Assembly (NCBI GenBank): GCA_034509735.1
Contig: JACGWO010000001.1
Location: 29,515,966 to 29,579,965, forward strand
Length of the DNA: 64,000 nucleotides
From: Sesamum alatum
Lineage: Eukaryota > Streptophyta > Magnoliopsida > Lamiales > Pedaliaceae
Direction: 5' to 3'
How positions within the stretch are numbered: position 1 is the first letter of the stretch; every line of letters starts with the position of its first letter. The translations under genes were made by a program, and so were the position numbers. This document shows, in pieces, positions 23,634-35,108 of the stretch. The notes beneath the pieces were generated by a model that was not told the origin of the DNA, made no database searches, and saw only the letters and a program-made list of their open reading frames with translations.

Positions 23634-24820
23634 GGACTCTTTTGTCGCAGCGGAATATATCTTTTTCGCTCGTGATGCCTCTCAGGTTGCTCACAACCTT
23701 CGACCGGCCTTCCTCCATTCGAGTCCTCTCGGTCTCCCGACCATGTGTCTTCGACACTCGCAGCTTAATAGCGCGACATTCGAACGCATCCCTGTGCGGC
23801 GCCTTGTGCCCAAGCACTCGCCTATCCGGAATGCCCATGTTCGCAGAAAAGTCGCGGCTCTCGCGCCTTGCGCACCTTCGTGTTCGGCCCTAACTAGCTA
23901 GCTTGCCATCATGCATTTCGCCCACAATCTCGGGCCCTGCCGATACTTCTCGCAATGGCTCGGAGCATCTTCGCCCCGTCTCGGCACTGTGGGCCAACTT
24001 ACGCCCATAACGCCCATCGCACGCACAACAATCACTCGTTGCATTACCGACGCATGTCTTCGCCATGCCCGTCTCACATGCCTCGCCCGAGTAGGGCAGC
24101 ATCATCCGTCCGTGGCCCAACTCTTATGCCAACATCTCGCATCAGTCTCGCACGGCATGCCCAACATGCCTCCTTGCCTTTCGGCGTGGCCTCATAATTT
24201 GCCCACAGCGCGGCGTCGCCCCACGACCACGTATCTTGGCCAACGGACCATCGTGCATGCCTAGAACCCAATAGCTCATGACACGAGTAGCTCACGAGGT
24301 CTTTCAATGCTTCGCCTCGATCGCTCATTCCACCCGAGAGGTATTGCCTATGCCTTCCCGCAGCCCGCGGGGCATCCTCGCAATCACACGGAGCCTCTCG
24401 GCGCGTTGCTTGCCCAACGTGTGCCATCCTGGTCCCCACGCCGCCCGTTCAGTTCCCATACCGACCGGGGACTTTAGCCCTCCCTTCGAGGTGCCTAAAG
24501 TCGGCCCTTGAGGCCCCCATCATGCCCCAAGGGAATCGCCCATTTAGTGCCTCGCTGCACGGGGGGACTGGCTGGAGCTCACCACTGTTGTCCCCCTTAT
24601 AATAGTCTTAAAAATAATTTCCCTTGTTCTAGCAGTAGATATTCAAAGTCCCTGAAATGGCCGAGGAGCGCACCTTTTTTCACAACTCCCTCGTCCGACG
24701 TCCGAATCGCGTACCGCTCGAACCATTGCGCTCCCGCGTGCCGGGCCGACGTCCCCTTATCGCCCGCACGTCCTCCGCAAGTCACAACCGACACTCCTAG
24801 TTAAAGGACGGCCTGTGACA
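23634..24820 (-). mobile_element. Element C 5' LTR
   Basis: Partner of 19943-21137. In element orientation it runs from TGTCACAGGCCGTCC at 24820 to CCGCCCGTGACA at 23634. The termini are short inverted repeats (TGTCAC/GTGACA). It is flanked on the right by LINE sequence starting with target duplication CCCAG. Confidence 0.92.
23646..23655 (-). promoter_or_regulatory. U5 tract matching tRNA-iMet D-arm (element C)
   Basis: CGCAGCGGAA equals ten consecutive bases of plant initiator tRNA-Met around the D-arm and lies 13-22 bases into the LTR. It overlaps, but is offset from, the tract used by families A, B and D. Functional meaning is inferred. Confidence 0.45.
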
Positions 24821-26231
24821 CCCAGGGACTTATCCTCCGCCACATCAAAGAAAGCCTCTTTCACCTCTACTCTAGTAACTGGCTGCACAAGGTGAGAGCA
24901 TTCAGCAGCAGTAAGAATATGCCTTGCCCATGGATGGAGATACCGGATATCAATATGCCTAGTCTGACGTTCCCCACCAAGAATACCCTGATAGTAGCTA
25001 ACAAATTCATCAACCACCTCGTGATAGTCCGTCCTAGTCAGGCCGCCTGATGTATTGATTTGAAAAATACGTTTAGAGGCTCGCCGTTTAGCCACCTTTC
25101 GGAAGAAAACCCTAGTACACTGGTCCCCTCCTTTAAGCCATTGGATCTTAGCCCGTTGCTGCAGCATTTTTTGTTCCAATTTAGTGGCCTTCAAATAGAC
25201 CACACGACAACAATACTCCAGATGTAGGAGAAGGGAGTTATGTCTATCCTGTTGTAGAATCGATTGAGCTAATGCAAGGTATTCTACCGCTAAAGTAACA
25301 TTCTGGGCAAGGTCACCTTTTTTCTTTTGCGCTGCTCGAAAAATAGGTTTCAAGGCTTTCAGTTTCCGTGTGACCGCATAAATAGGCGTACCGACTATCT
25401 GATGACGCCAGACATCCCGAACCATAGGAATAAAAGACGGAGAAGAAGCCAAAAAATTATCAAACCGGAACATGCCAGCCTGTGGGGTAGAGGAAGAAAC
25501 CCTGAAGAACCAAAGGAGAGTAATCCGAAGTCAGACGGTTAAGACAATAGCAGCAGCTATCCGGCCACTTCCTAAACCAACAATCATTGACTAGCATACG
25601 GTCAAGTTTCTTCCATAGGCTCCTATGATCATCACTACAATTGTTCCATGTAAACGTACATCCCTGCATGGGCAAGTGAATGAGTCCAGTGTCCAGCAGA
25701 CAAGATTTAAAGTCCTCCATAGCAACACGGATGTCTCCCGATCGACCGCATACCTCACTCATATCCACCACCGTATTAAAATCCCCGAGAACTAGCCATG
25801 GCTGATCTGAGATTCCCAAGGAAATGCCACAGAGTTCCTGCCAAAGGTCACGTCTAGTTCCAACCTCATTAGCCCCATAGACTATCGTAACAAGAATATG
25901 GACATGATGTCTTTGAATAAACAATTTACAGTGTATGAATTGTAGATGCAACAATAAAACTTCAACATCAAGCTCATCATCGTTCCAAGCAAGCCAAATA
26001 TGGTTACCCACAACAGAATAATCCGAAAACCAATTCCAACGAGGTAACACACAAGATTGAATACGAGCAACATTAAGAGGAGATACACGAGTTTCAAGAA
26101 TACCAAGAAAACGTAACATGTGCTCCGAGACAAGGTCTCCAACTGCCACTTGGTGATCTCGTCGGTTCAGGCCGCGGCAAGTTCCAAACAGCTGCGTTAA
26201 TCATAAATCCAGTGCAGAATTGTTGCATTCT
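24821..26231 (-). pseudogene. LINE ORF2, endonuclease and N-terminal RT part
   Basis: Continuation of the LINE on the far side of element C. 25460-26149 is an APE-type endonuclease with LGILETRV (catalytic Glu), WLVLGDFNTVV (Asp/Asn) and KLDRMLVN. Its final motif reads SDYSPL instead of SDHSPL, so the catalytic His is Tyr (TAC at 25520-25522, reverse strand). 24826-25473 carries the linker and RT start (KIQWLKGGDQCTRVFF, VEVKEAFFDVAEDKS). Near 26180 the usual WNVRGLN start is frameshifted by an extra base; the duplicate at 34440-34480 keeps that frame but has a stop. Confidence 0.9.
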
Positions 26232-26825
26232 TTAGGGCCCTGAGTTGTTTGCGACAGTAATGTCCTCATATTCAAGTGCATCAAAAGAATTATACAGGAC
26301 AATCTCCTTTCCCTTAGTAGGAGCGTTAATCTGTTTCAATGGTTGCTCCGCGTTCGGTCGAGGTTCCGATCGTGCCTCAGTGGTGGGACGAGGCACAAAC
26401 ACTTTCACTGAGGGCTCAGTTGGTGGTTTCGGTGGTGAGCAAGAAGCCGTGGAGTGCCCCCAAGCACATGCATTTAATACACTTCGGTGGAATCCATTCA
26501 TATTCCACATCTACCTTGCATGGTACCTCCCTCCGTTCTTTTGTAAGAGCCATAATAACAATATGTCTCAGAAGTTTTGAAGAGATATCCAACATAACAC
26601 ATACATGAGCGAAGTCCAGTCTCGTGCATGCCTTCGTGATAGCATCTTGATAAAGTGGCTTTCCAATCCCACTAGCCACTACACTGAGCCCCCCATATGT
26701 CAAAAATTCCACCGGGAGGTGACGAAGCCTAATCCAGATTGGGACTTCAGTAAGTTTGTGTTTCCGAAGTGCCATTCCCGCCTCCCATCGTTGGAGTACA
26801 ATAGGCTGCCCTTGAAAGAGCCAAG
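26232..26825 (-). pseudogene. LINE ORF1 fragment (DUF4283-type)
   Basis: Right-hand end of the LINE. The frame contains QPIVLQRWEAGMALRKHK, VPIWIRLRHLPVEF, GIGKPLYQDAITKACTRLDFA, VDVEYEWIPPKCIKC (start of a zinc knuckle) and a Pro/Ser/Thr-rich tail at 26232-26450, in the order usual for plant L1 ORF1 proteins (nucleic-acid binding). The N-terminus is missing because the D1 LTR begins at 26826. A frame change lies near 26440. A near-identical copy is at 34487-35108. Confidence 0.85.
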
Positions 26826-29033
26826 TGAAGGAAAGCGGATCGGCCCGGGAACGCGGCGGAAGCGCGATGGAGATCAAAACGCTTGCGGAATAAAAGAATT
26901 TAAATCACGTTCAAGGGGTGTTCCCTTGAACGTTCCCAGGCTATCAGTGTATAAACGCAGAATATAAACATATATAAAATAAATAAGCGTTCGTGGCTAT
27001 AGAATAAAGAAGAAACCGAGAGCATAAATATAAATTGGAATACCTTTTTCAATTTTGTATTTTAATCCGCTACACGCCATTGATTCCCCCGACGTTCGTC
27101 CACACAAGGTCCCAACGTAGAGACCCTCTAACGTAGTCCACACCACACCGGGAGAGATCTCATTTTTCTTGCTAGAAAAAAATGGATCTAGAGGATGAAA
27201 TCAAAGAAGAGATTACACTTTCAAATTAGTGTTCCTTCTTGATCTTACTTCGTTCCTCAATTGATCCTACATCAATGAAGCAACAAAGAGGATTTAGAGA
27301 GTAGCGAGAGAGAGAGAGAGTGTGCGTATGGAGAGTTTTCATCTTTTTCCTAGAAAAACATGAATAATGAAAATTCATCATCAATAGGTGTTAGCATATC
27401 ATATATATACATAATTAATGTGATTATTGGAATGTGTCTAGGTTCATCTAAGGATGTCTAGATACATCCCAATCAATCACCATCAATTCTTCAATCAAGC
27501 CTACCAACTTTTAAGGTATGATCAAATCATACCAAAAGGGAAGGGCTTGATTGGAGTTGATTTGTCTCTTACCAAAAGAGACAAGTCAACTAACACCTAG
27601 CATCTAACATGGCTGATTTTTGCTCCCTCCAAGGTGGCAATTTTCGGTCATGCTTATTTAGGGAAGAAGTCCAACTTCTTCCTATTCCATAAATGGAATT
27701 AACACACCTTTCGGGTCAAAATTTAACGGACCGGATTCTACCATAATCCAATTACGACGAACCCAAAAATTAAATCCAATTTAATTTAATGTCCACTTAA
27801 ATAATTCCCGTTGATCTTTTAATCCAATTAAAAGATCCAATATCTCAACTTTCCATATTAATCAATAAACCCTATGTACCCATTAAACGAGGGCCCGATA
27901 CAATATCGGCCCGTCCATCCAATGGACAATCCCTTAAGTAATGCAATTACTTATCATCCTCTGAAATTGACTCCAAGTCAATTCCTTCACCTCCTCGGTG
28001 ATTTGTGTGTGACCCTTTAGGTTCGCCCTCAGCTAGACTTGGGCTCGTGTCCAACAGTAGCCCGTCACTATGGGTGGCCGTCTAGCAACGGTCCATGGCA
28101 CTAGAGACTAGGTGAATGTTGGCGTGAACATTTAGGCGCCGATTCCGTACGGGTACGGTCCTACTGTCGACCGTCTCTCAGCCTTAGTCTAGGGTATGGA
28201 ATTGAGCGTCGATTTCCATCCTTGACTAGGCAACTATGCTTCATACCCGAGATGCATTTACTCTATTGATTGACATAGGAAACCCTTTCCTACTCAATCA
28301 ATTGCTATGGCCAAAGACTTTAAGAGTCTAAACCATCTCAGAGTGCATAGGAGACATCACCGTCATGTACTGACAGGGGACAGATCCTATCTTGGAATGC
28401 ACCGTCCTCGCTACATACTCCAACTGCACTGGACAAGGCTTATAATGACCATCTTACAGAATGATCACCTCTTGCCAGATCCAAGATACAGTCTTCATAT
28501 GCACGTGACTGCCATGATTCCTCAAGTCCGAGGGCTAATTCTGTACTATCAGAATCGAGAATTCCAGTCATACCGACCAAGCCTCCAAGGCTTCCATATG
28601 ATGATTCCCGCGAGTCACTTCAGTCAGTCGACCACCTTGTCAACTAACCCACTAAAATTGCATAGACGACCTTCGTCTGTTGCCGATGAAACTCGACACT
28701 CAACCAGTGAATGCAATACTTAGTGAAAGTCTCAATAGGACACTCGATGCCCAGTCTCGAAGTCCTCGACTTGGAATATTTCAGACCAACCCTCAGAAGT
28801 TGGTTTCATAGCCGCCATCCAATGTACAGCCCAACTACATGGGTTATCCAATTGGTCTGTGGGCATTTGTTGTGACGTTGAAACGCCGTTCAACGTTAGT
28901 AGTAAGCACAACAAACACAGTGCCAGTAATGAATACTTACTCTATTCATCAAGATAATATTGTATTAATAAAGATTGACGAATAGTTCCCAAAACTGCCA
29001 ATCCAATTGGCTTTTTGGTCACCTATTCTAACA
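26826..29033 (-). mobile_element. D1 3' LTR
   Basis: About 2.2 kb, from TGTTAGAATAGGTGACC (reverse, ending 29033) to GATCCGCTTTCCTTCA-like sequence at 26826. The left two-thirds (to ~28255) is ~95% identical to 35109-36525, while the remainder is clearly more diverged from 36526-37090. TATA-like sequence lies near 27400-27415. The tRNA-like tract GCGGAAGCG is at 26856-26864. Confidence 0.9.
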
Positions 29034-31500
29034 ATCACCCACTTGACCTCAAAGCCAATTACCCATGTAACTCAAAACCTTCTGAGAATGACTAATCTGC
29101 GATACCGGCTCAGTCTCGCAGGTCTACTTTATTTTTCTGCTGAGGTAATACGGTCTAACCGTATCTCGCCTCTTCCTACCATCACTACCTACCGATGGTG
29201 ACTGTCTAAGAATTTTTCATGGATCTTTGTGATGAGATATCGGGCCCGAAAGGCTTTAGCCATAGCCTAGTTGTCAACCTCAAGGCAACTACTGGCTCGG
29301 CCGTGCTAGGCACTACATCCATCCAATGGGTGCTATTTTCATCCAAACCACTTTCCAGAAACAACTTTCAAAGTTGGCATATATTCGACCTTCATGATGA
29401 AATGTCGTGGTATCCTGCTTGGAACATTTCCAAGCTACCACACTCACCATTAAGTCCGAACATACATAGGTATTGAGACTAAATATTATTCATATGATTC
29501 TAGAAGCTAGTATCGCTATAGCCTTCTAGAATCAACTCTCCATAAACCGTGCATCGAGAACACTTCTCTAATCCTTATTCAGGTCTTAAAGACTGCTCTC
29601 AACTACTGTCTATTGCCTCGTCGGTACACACCCGATATCCGTTGTTATGTACAATGCATAAACAACATCAGGCCTTGTGCACCGAACACCATACCCATGT
29701 TGCGTACGGCAAAGATGTAAACATTTAAGCTTCCTCATTAGTCAATGGTGACTAAGTTTTGGACAGCTTGGCTCTTAACATCTTAATTTCATTCCAAATG
29801 AATAAGACGTTACACACTTAACACTCGGAAGACTACCACAGTCCCACTGACACCAATGCTCGTTATTGACCGAGTCATACATCGTATGGCTTCGTCAAAA
29901 TGAATATTCCAGTTATATGAAATCTCAAACCCAGTTTGAATTTCAAGACAGATCCCGCGGCTCCAAGCCATTGATCCAATCCCAATGTCCAACATCACTT
30001 TCTCCATATGTCCTTTGGATCAAGCTCCAATTGACCGGTGGACCCAAAAACCTGTACCCATCAGGTATCTAAGGTATTCTGGTCGTTCCTGGGAGGACTT
30101 GAATATAGTTAGTGGGAAATAACCTAATGTTTGCATTATTTTGCACTAGACCTGCACAAATCAGACACTGGGTCTAGTCTGTCTTCCTACTAGTCCCTTG
30201 ATGTATGCAAGAACATCCCATATACTAAAGAACTTTATAGGATACAGGCTTTCCAAACCATATCCAATATGGTAACTAGATCATGACTTTAAGAAAGTGC
30301 ATGTTTTTCAACCTAGCAACTTTCAAGTCCATGTCTAGATGGGCTAAGGTAACTTCAGTGAAATACCTAGCGAACCAAGTCCAACAGGGTTCGTTTTCTC
30401 CCTTATCAGAGACCATTCATCCATGGTCGCTTCAAGAAGAATTTCACTGATTGAGAATTCCATTCTCATTCGGATATTCGAGAACTCCCATTGAATACAC
30501 ATCCTCTCAATCTAATCAAAAGGTAACCAATTTGGTTCACCACTCTAAGTCTAATACCCTGAACCTACCAAAGGTTCTTAGACTTGTGAATCCTCTTTTA
30601 GTCTTGTGCATTCAGTAACCTTTCGGATATCCTTTTTGGATCCAATCCAATAGGGTATTGGCGCTCCCACTAAATACACACCCTCTCGATCTAATCGAAA
30701 GGAGACCAGTTTGGTTCACCACTCCAAGTCTAATTCCCCGAACCTACCAAAGGTTCTTAGACTTGTGAACCCTCTTCTGGTGCTGTGTATATAGTAATCC
30801 GTAGAAGTCACTTTGGATCCAATCCAATAGACTATTGACAGGCCACTTTGTCTAACAAAATGGCTCTTTAGTCTTTTCCTTCTCAGAGAAGATTTGCAAG
30901 CTAGCAGATCCAAATCATCTATTGCTAGACTCTTTGGATCTTCCAACTTCCTCATCCTTAACTAAAGGAAACTGACCCAACCATGGATGTCAAATCCGTA
31001 AGTTCATCTTGATTATATCCATTTTTAGTCATTTGTTTTGAGTACTCATAATCCAATTATGGGACAGTGTCAAGTGTTTATGTACCAAACCTTGCAGACA
31101 AGAATCGCCATTCTTTGTCAAAATAAAAGTAATTTTATTAATTATTATATCCAAAATTGTCCAACAATAAATGGAACATATTTTGATCATGCTGGGTTAC
31201 ATAATTCCCACAGACACAATCTTAACATGATCACTACTAAGCCTAACTAGTCCTTAGTCTTTGCAGCAACAGTTTCGCCATTGCTAGACCTTAGGATCGT
31301 CTGTCTTAGCTTTCTATTCCTTATCATCACCTGTGAACCATTCACAGGCTATGAACGACTGGTATCCAATACCAAAGAACAGAACAGTGATCATGTTGAT
31401 ACTCAATTCAAATGTCACCTTCATTGGAGAGGGGCTTTAGGAAACTCCCTCTTCCAATGTCCCTTTTCTCACAGTTAATGCAAACATCATTCGGAAGCTC
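29034..31500 (-). pseudogene. D1 pol, heavily decayed
   Basis: Copia pol remnants on the minus strand with no long frame. 29810-30007 includes NWNIHFDEAIR, matching the post-catalytic RT region of A-plus. 30716-30955 includes LEDPKSLAIDDLDLLACKS, matching the pre-integrase zinc region. Stop codons and frameshifts are everywhere. The same decayed version, not the A version, is seen in B and in 47131-47988, so these share a lineage distinct from A. Confidence 0.75.
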
Positions 31501-32269
31501 TGACTGCGGAACCCTTTTCCTCTTTCCTTTACCCCAGCCCAACGGTTTAACAGGAGCACTCAAAGTGCTGGCAGTGGCTGATATTGCCTGAGCCTTCTTC
31601 CTCTTCCTGCATCCGCCACCCTTGCCTTTCGCTTCAGAGGTCGAAGCCTCCTCACTAGTACCGTCGGCGCAGATTTTTCAATCGTTGCCTTGTACTGGAC
31701 CAATAATTTTATCAACTCATGAAGGTCTTTCTCAAGCCCATTCATGTTGTAGTTGACTATAAATGGGTCGAGTGAGGGGAGAAGAGATTGAAAGATCACG
31801 TCGATGTACACCTCTCTTTCGAGATCAGCTTGGAGGTCTTTGAGCTTTTCCACAAGGGATAGCATCATCACTCTATGCTCTTCTACCAATGATCCTTCTA
31901 TCGTCTTTGCTCTGAAGAATGCCTTCATTGCAGCATATCTAACATGCCGGTCTGGGACCGCATAGACTTGCTACAATCGAAGCATCATCGAACCAACATC
32001 CTCCAGCCTATCATACTGCTTCTGCATCTCATTATCAATGGATGCCAGTATGATGCTGCAGACCTTCCAATTGTCATCAAGCCTCTTCTTGAACGTCAAA
32101 CGTTCTTTGGGCAATGACCCTTCCGGGCAAGGTCTGAGGAAAAACCTTACCCAAAATAAGTCTGGTTCTTTGAAATCTAAGACCATCTTAAGATTTCACA
32201 GCCAGGCGTGGTAATACGTTCCATAGACTTATTAGTCTCAAGTATAAGGGTTAGTGGATTCTTAGACAT
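31501..32269 (-). pseudogene. D1 gag
   Basis: Two frames give gag: 31971-32186 (LTFKKRLDDNWKVCSIILASIDNEMQKQYDRLED) and 31560-31928 (MKAFFRAK, MLSLVEKLKDLQADLE, FIVNYNMNGLEKDLHELIKLLVQYKAT). They align with A-minus gag residue by residue over long stretches. The start is probably the ATG at 32269, beginning with a Met-Ser-Lys-like sequence as in A-minus. The zinc-knuckle region near 31440-31500 is only partly legible. Confidence 0.85.
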
Positions 32270-34178
32270 CAATAGTTAAACAGAAAACATTCAGTAGAAT
32301 ATAACAATATTATGATCAAGTTAAGACTTGGTTCTTTAGTCATTAACCCCTCCCACTATTTTTACGAAAGCCCATCACTCTCAAATGGGGTTTCGGAAAA
32401 CCATTTCCTAGTGGGCTTGGGATCCACAAGCGCAATTCTCATGCCCCGCTTTTACGATTCACATAGGAAAAGCCTCGTGGGAGGTATCTAATACCATTCT
32501 CAACCGATGAGATTCCCAAGATATTCTGCCTCACCTCTTCACATGATCACGAGGACTCTAAGTGAATCATGCTACTCGATGTTAGGCTCGACCCATCGAC
32601 CAAATCATACCTCAACTATCGCCCCCCACGACTCGTGAAACAGGGAAACAGTCAGCGTACTCATTGTTCACAACAATGGTGTAGTTTTCCTCTATTCCTA
32701 ATGTGCCACGACTCGTGAGACCACACTTGGGTAGTGGTAGCTTCCTCACGACATTGCTATGGATAGAAGGCTTGGACAGATCAAAACCATTTTTGAGCCA
32801 AGTCCATCATGGGCCTAATATTTTAACTTGGTCCAACCAAGTGAGAGTTCGAAATTATTGACCGAGACCTCATCACATTAATATTTTTCCAGGCATAAAT
32901 ATCAAATATTACAAAGCATTTAAATAAATGCATTGCATGCAAGTAAATCTAGCATACCCCTGTTGGATGATCACGAGCCCAACCTATGCGACCCACTGAG
33001 CCCGCAGTGAGTCTATGGTCTGTCTAGGGTGGTACTACACTATTACAATAAATTAACCCAATGTCAAGTCAATGGGCCTTGTACTCTATTTGTTTCATCT
33101 TGATGTCTCCCCTTGGGCCTCCGTCCAACATAGCCTTCTTTTTTCTCCTTGGGCTTTCCATATTATACATAAAATGTAAAACCTCACCAAAAAAATCTTA
33201 ACTACTCTCATTACAAGAGAAATGGAATACATGGGAAGCAAAAGAAAAAATAACAAGCCTTAACATCATGAGGTAAAAGTGGGAGATAATAGTCCCAAAA
33301 CAAGAGGCACGCAGGCCCCACCCAAAAATAATTTAAAACCATACACAGGTCCATGGGCTTCGTGATCATCCTTTGTTAATCCAATTAACAAAACACAACA
33401 TAATTACATATCCAATATAATCATACTCCAAATAATACAAACCATGTATTAAATAAATGATATCCAATATCATTCCACAACATAATAAAATGCCGAAAAA
33501 TACATGTCAATAATACAATTAAAAATGGATATTAGAAACCTTGTACAACCCATGTACATTTTTTGTTTATTTGGAAACCATTTCCAAAATAATCTTAGGC
33601 AATTTAATTTTAGGAAAAATTATTTTTAACTAAAATTAAATCAGCCATAAATTAAATATTTCATAAAAAATATGCAGAATGCCAGAAAATCAAATTTTCC
33701 GAAAAAAACGGTGAAAAACTAGCCCAGTCGTTAGGCCGGCCACACAGCCGGCAGCATCCGCGCGTGCCCAGCGCACGCGGGCATCCAGTGCCCGTGCACG
33801 CAGGCGCGCGCGGCCGGCAGCGCACGCGCGCGCAGCTGCCTCGTGCGGCCGCGCACCCGCGCGCACACTTGGGCGCGCGGGCGCCCTACCTGCGCGCAGC
33901 AGGCTGCTTGCCTGCTGCCGACCGGCAGCGGCTGCTGCTGCCCCTGTAATTTTTTTTTAAAATTAAATTCTGCACATAAAAAACTGAAATAAATACCCAG
34001 ATTCCAGAAAATCCAATTTTCTAAAATCACCCAAATATCCATGATTAATCACATAATTAAACATGCAAATTTCAACAAATAATTATGAAAATTAAAAGTA
34101 ATAAATACATGCTTTTAAAGCCGATCTAAACACGTTGAAAATGCTTGCACACATAAAACATGTAATCCATAGCCACAA
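32270..34178 (-). other. D1 leader with GC-rich block
   Basis: Non-coding leader, AT-rich apart from 33720-33935, which is almost entirely G and C with repeated GCGCGC and CCGGC and closes with GCTGCTGCTG. Shared short segments with the A-minus leader (for example near 32350-32480 and 8660-8790, the CGCCCCCCACGACTCGTG motif, and the CACTGAGCCC stretch) show common ancestry. It ends about 30-40 bases short of where the primer site would be. Confidence 0.7.
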
Positions 34179-35108
34179 CAAGAATATGGACATGATGTCT
34201 TCGAATAAACAATTTACAGTGTATGAATTGTAGATGCGACAATAAAACTTCAACATCAAGCTCATCATCGTTCCAAGCAAGCCAAATACAGTTACCATAA
34301 CAGAATAATCCGAAAACCAATTCGAACGAGGTAACACACAAGATTGAATACGAGCAACAGTAAGAGGAGATACACTAGTTTCAAGAATACCAAGAAAACA
34401 TAACCTGTGCTCCGAGACAAGGTCTCCAACTGCCACTTGGTGATCTCGTCAGTTCAGGCCGCGCACGTTCCAAACAGCTGCGTTAATCATAAATACAATG
34501 CGGAATTGCTGCATTGTTTAGGGCCCTGAGTATTTGCGACAGTAACGTCCTCATATTCAAGTGCATCAAAAGAATTATACAGGACAATCTCCTTTCCCTT
34601 AGTAGGAGCGTTAATCTGTTTCAATGGTTGCTCCGCATTCGGTCGAGGTTCCGATCGTGCCTCAGTGGTGGGACGAGGCACAAACACTTTCACCGAGGGC
34701 TGAGTTGGTGGTTTCGGTGGTGAGCAAGAAGCCGTGGAGTGACACAACACATGCATTTAATACACTTCGGTAGAATCCATTCATATTCCACATCTACCTT
34801 GCATGGTACCTCCCGTCCGTTCTTTGTAGGAACCATAATAACAATATGTCTCGGAAGTTTCGAAGAGATATCCAACATAACACATACACGAGCGAAGTCC
34901 AGTCTCGTGCATGCCTTCGTGATAGCATCTTGATAAAGTGGCTTTCCAATCCCACTAGCCACTACGCTGAGCCCCTCATCTGTCCAAAATTCCACCGGGA
35001 GGTGACGAAGCCTAATCCAGATTGGGACTTCAGTAAGTTTGTGTTTCCGAAGTGCCATTCCCGCCTCCCATCGTTGGAGTACAATAGGCTACCCTTGAAA
35101 GAGCCAAG
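34179..35108 (-). pseudogene. Second LINE copy: ORF1 end and endonuclease start
   Basis: About 95% identical to 25886-26825, with small indels. It includes the ORF1 segment (VPIWIRLRHLPVEFWTDEGL, GIGKPLYQDAITK), the Pro-rich tail and the first part of the endonuclease (LGILETSV; the WNVRGLN start is in frame but followed by a TGA). It starts inside the endonuclease at a point that matches nothing in D1, and on the right passes into a D-type LTR at the same base as the first copy. This is therefore a duplicated segment, not an independent insertion. Confidence 0.88.

Larger units (their letters stand above)
19943..24820 (-). mobile_element. LTR retrotransposon C, no gag/pol, inserted in LINE ORF2
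   Basis: Two direct repeats of about 1.19 kb (19943-21137 and 23634-24820), each starting TGTCACGGGCGG and ending GCCTGTGACA on this strand, flank a 2.5-kb middle. A tRNA-iMet primer site beside the right LTR and a pyrimidine run (TCCTCCCCCACTC, 21138-21150) beside the left one show minus orientation. The flanks CCCGG (19938-19942) and CCCAG (24821-24825) are a 5-bp target duplication with one change. Removing the element would make the LINE motif around GPDG contiguous. No gag or pol motif was found, so it is non-autonomous (LARD-like). Confidence 0.92.
26826..34178 (-). mobile_element. Copia element D1 (3' LTR and internal region)
   Basis: Minus-strand copia element inserted in LINE ORF1. 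It has a 3' LTR (26826-29033), polypurine tract (29034 onward, GGTCAAGTGGGTGAT on its strand), decayed pol, recognisable gag, and a leader with GC block. It stops about where the primer site should come, and a second LINE copy begins at ~34179, so the 5' LTR is lost. It is related to A and B but its LTR ends differ. Confidence 0.85.
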
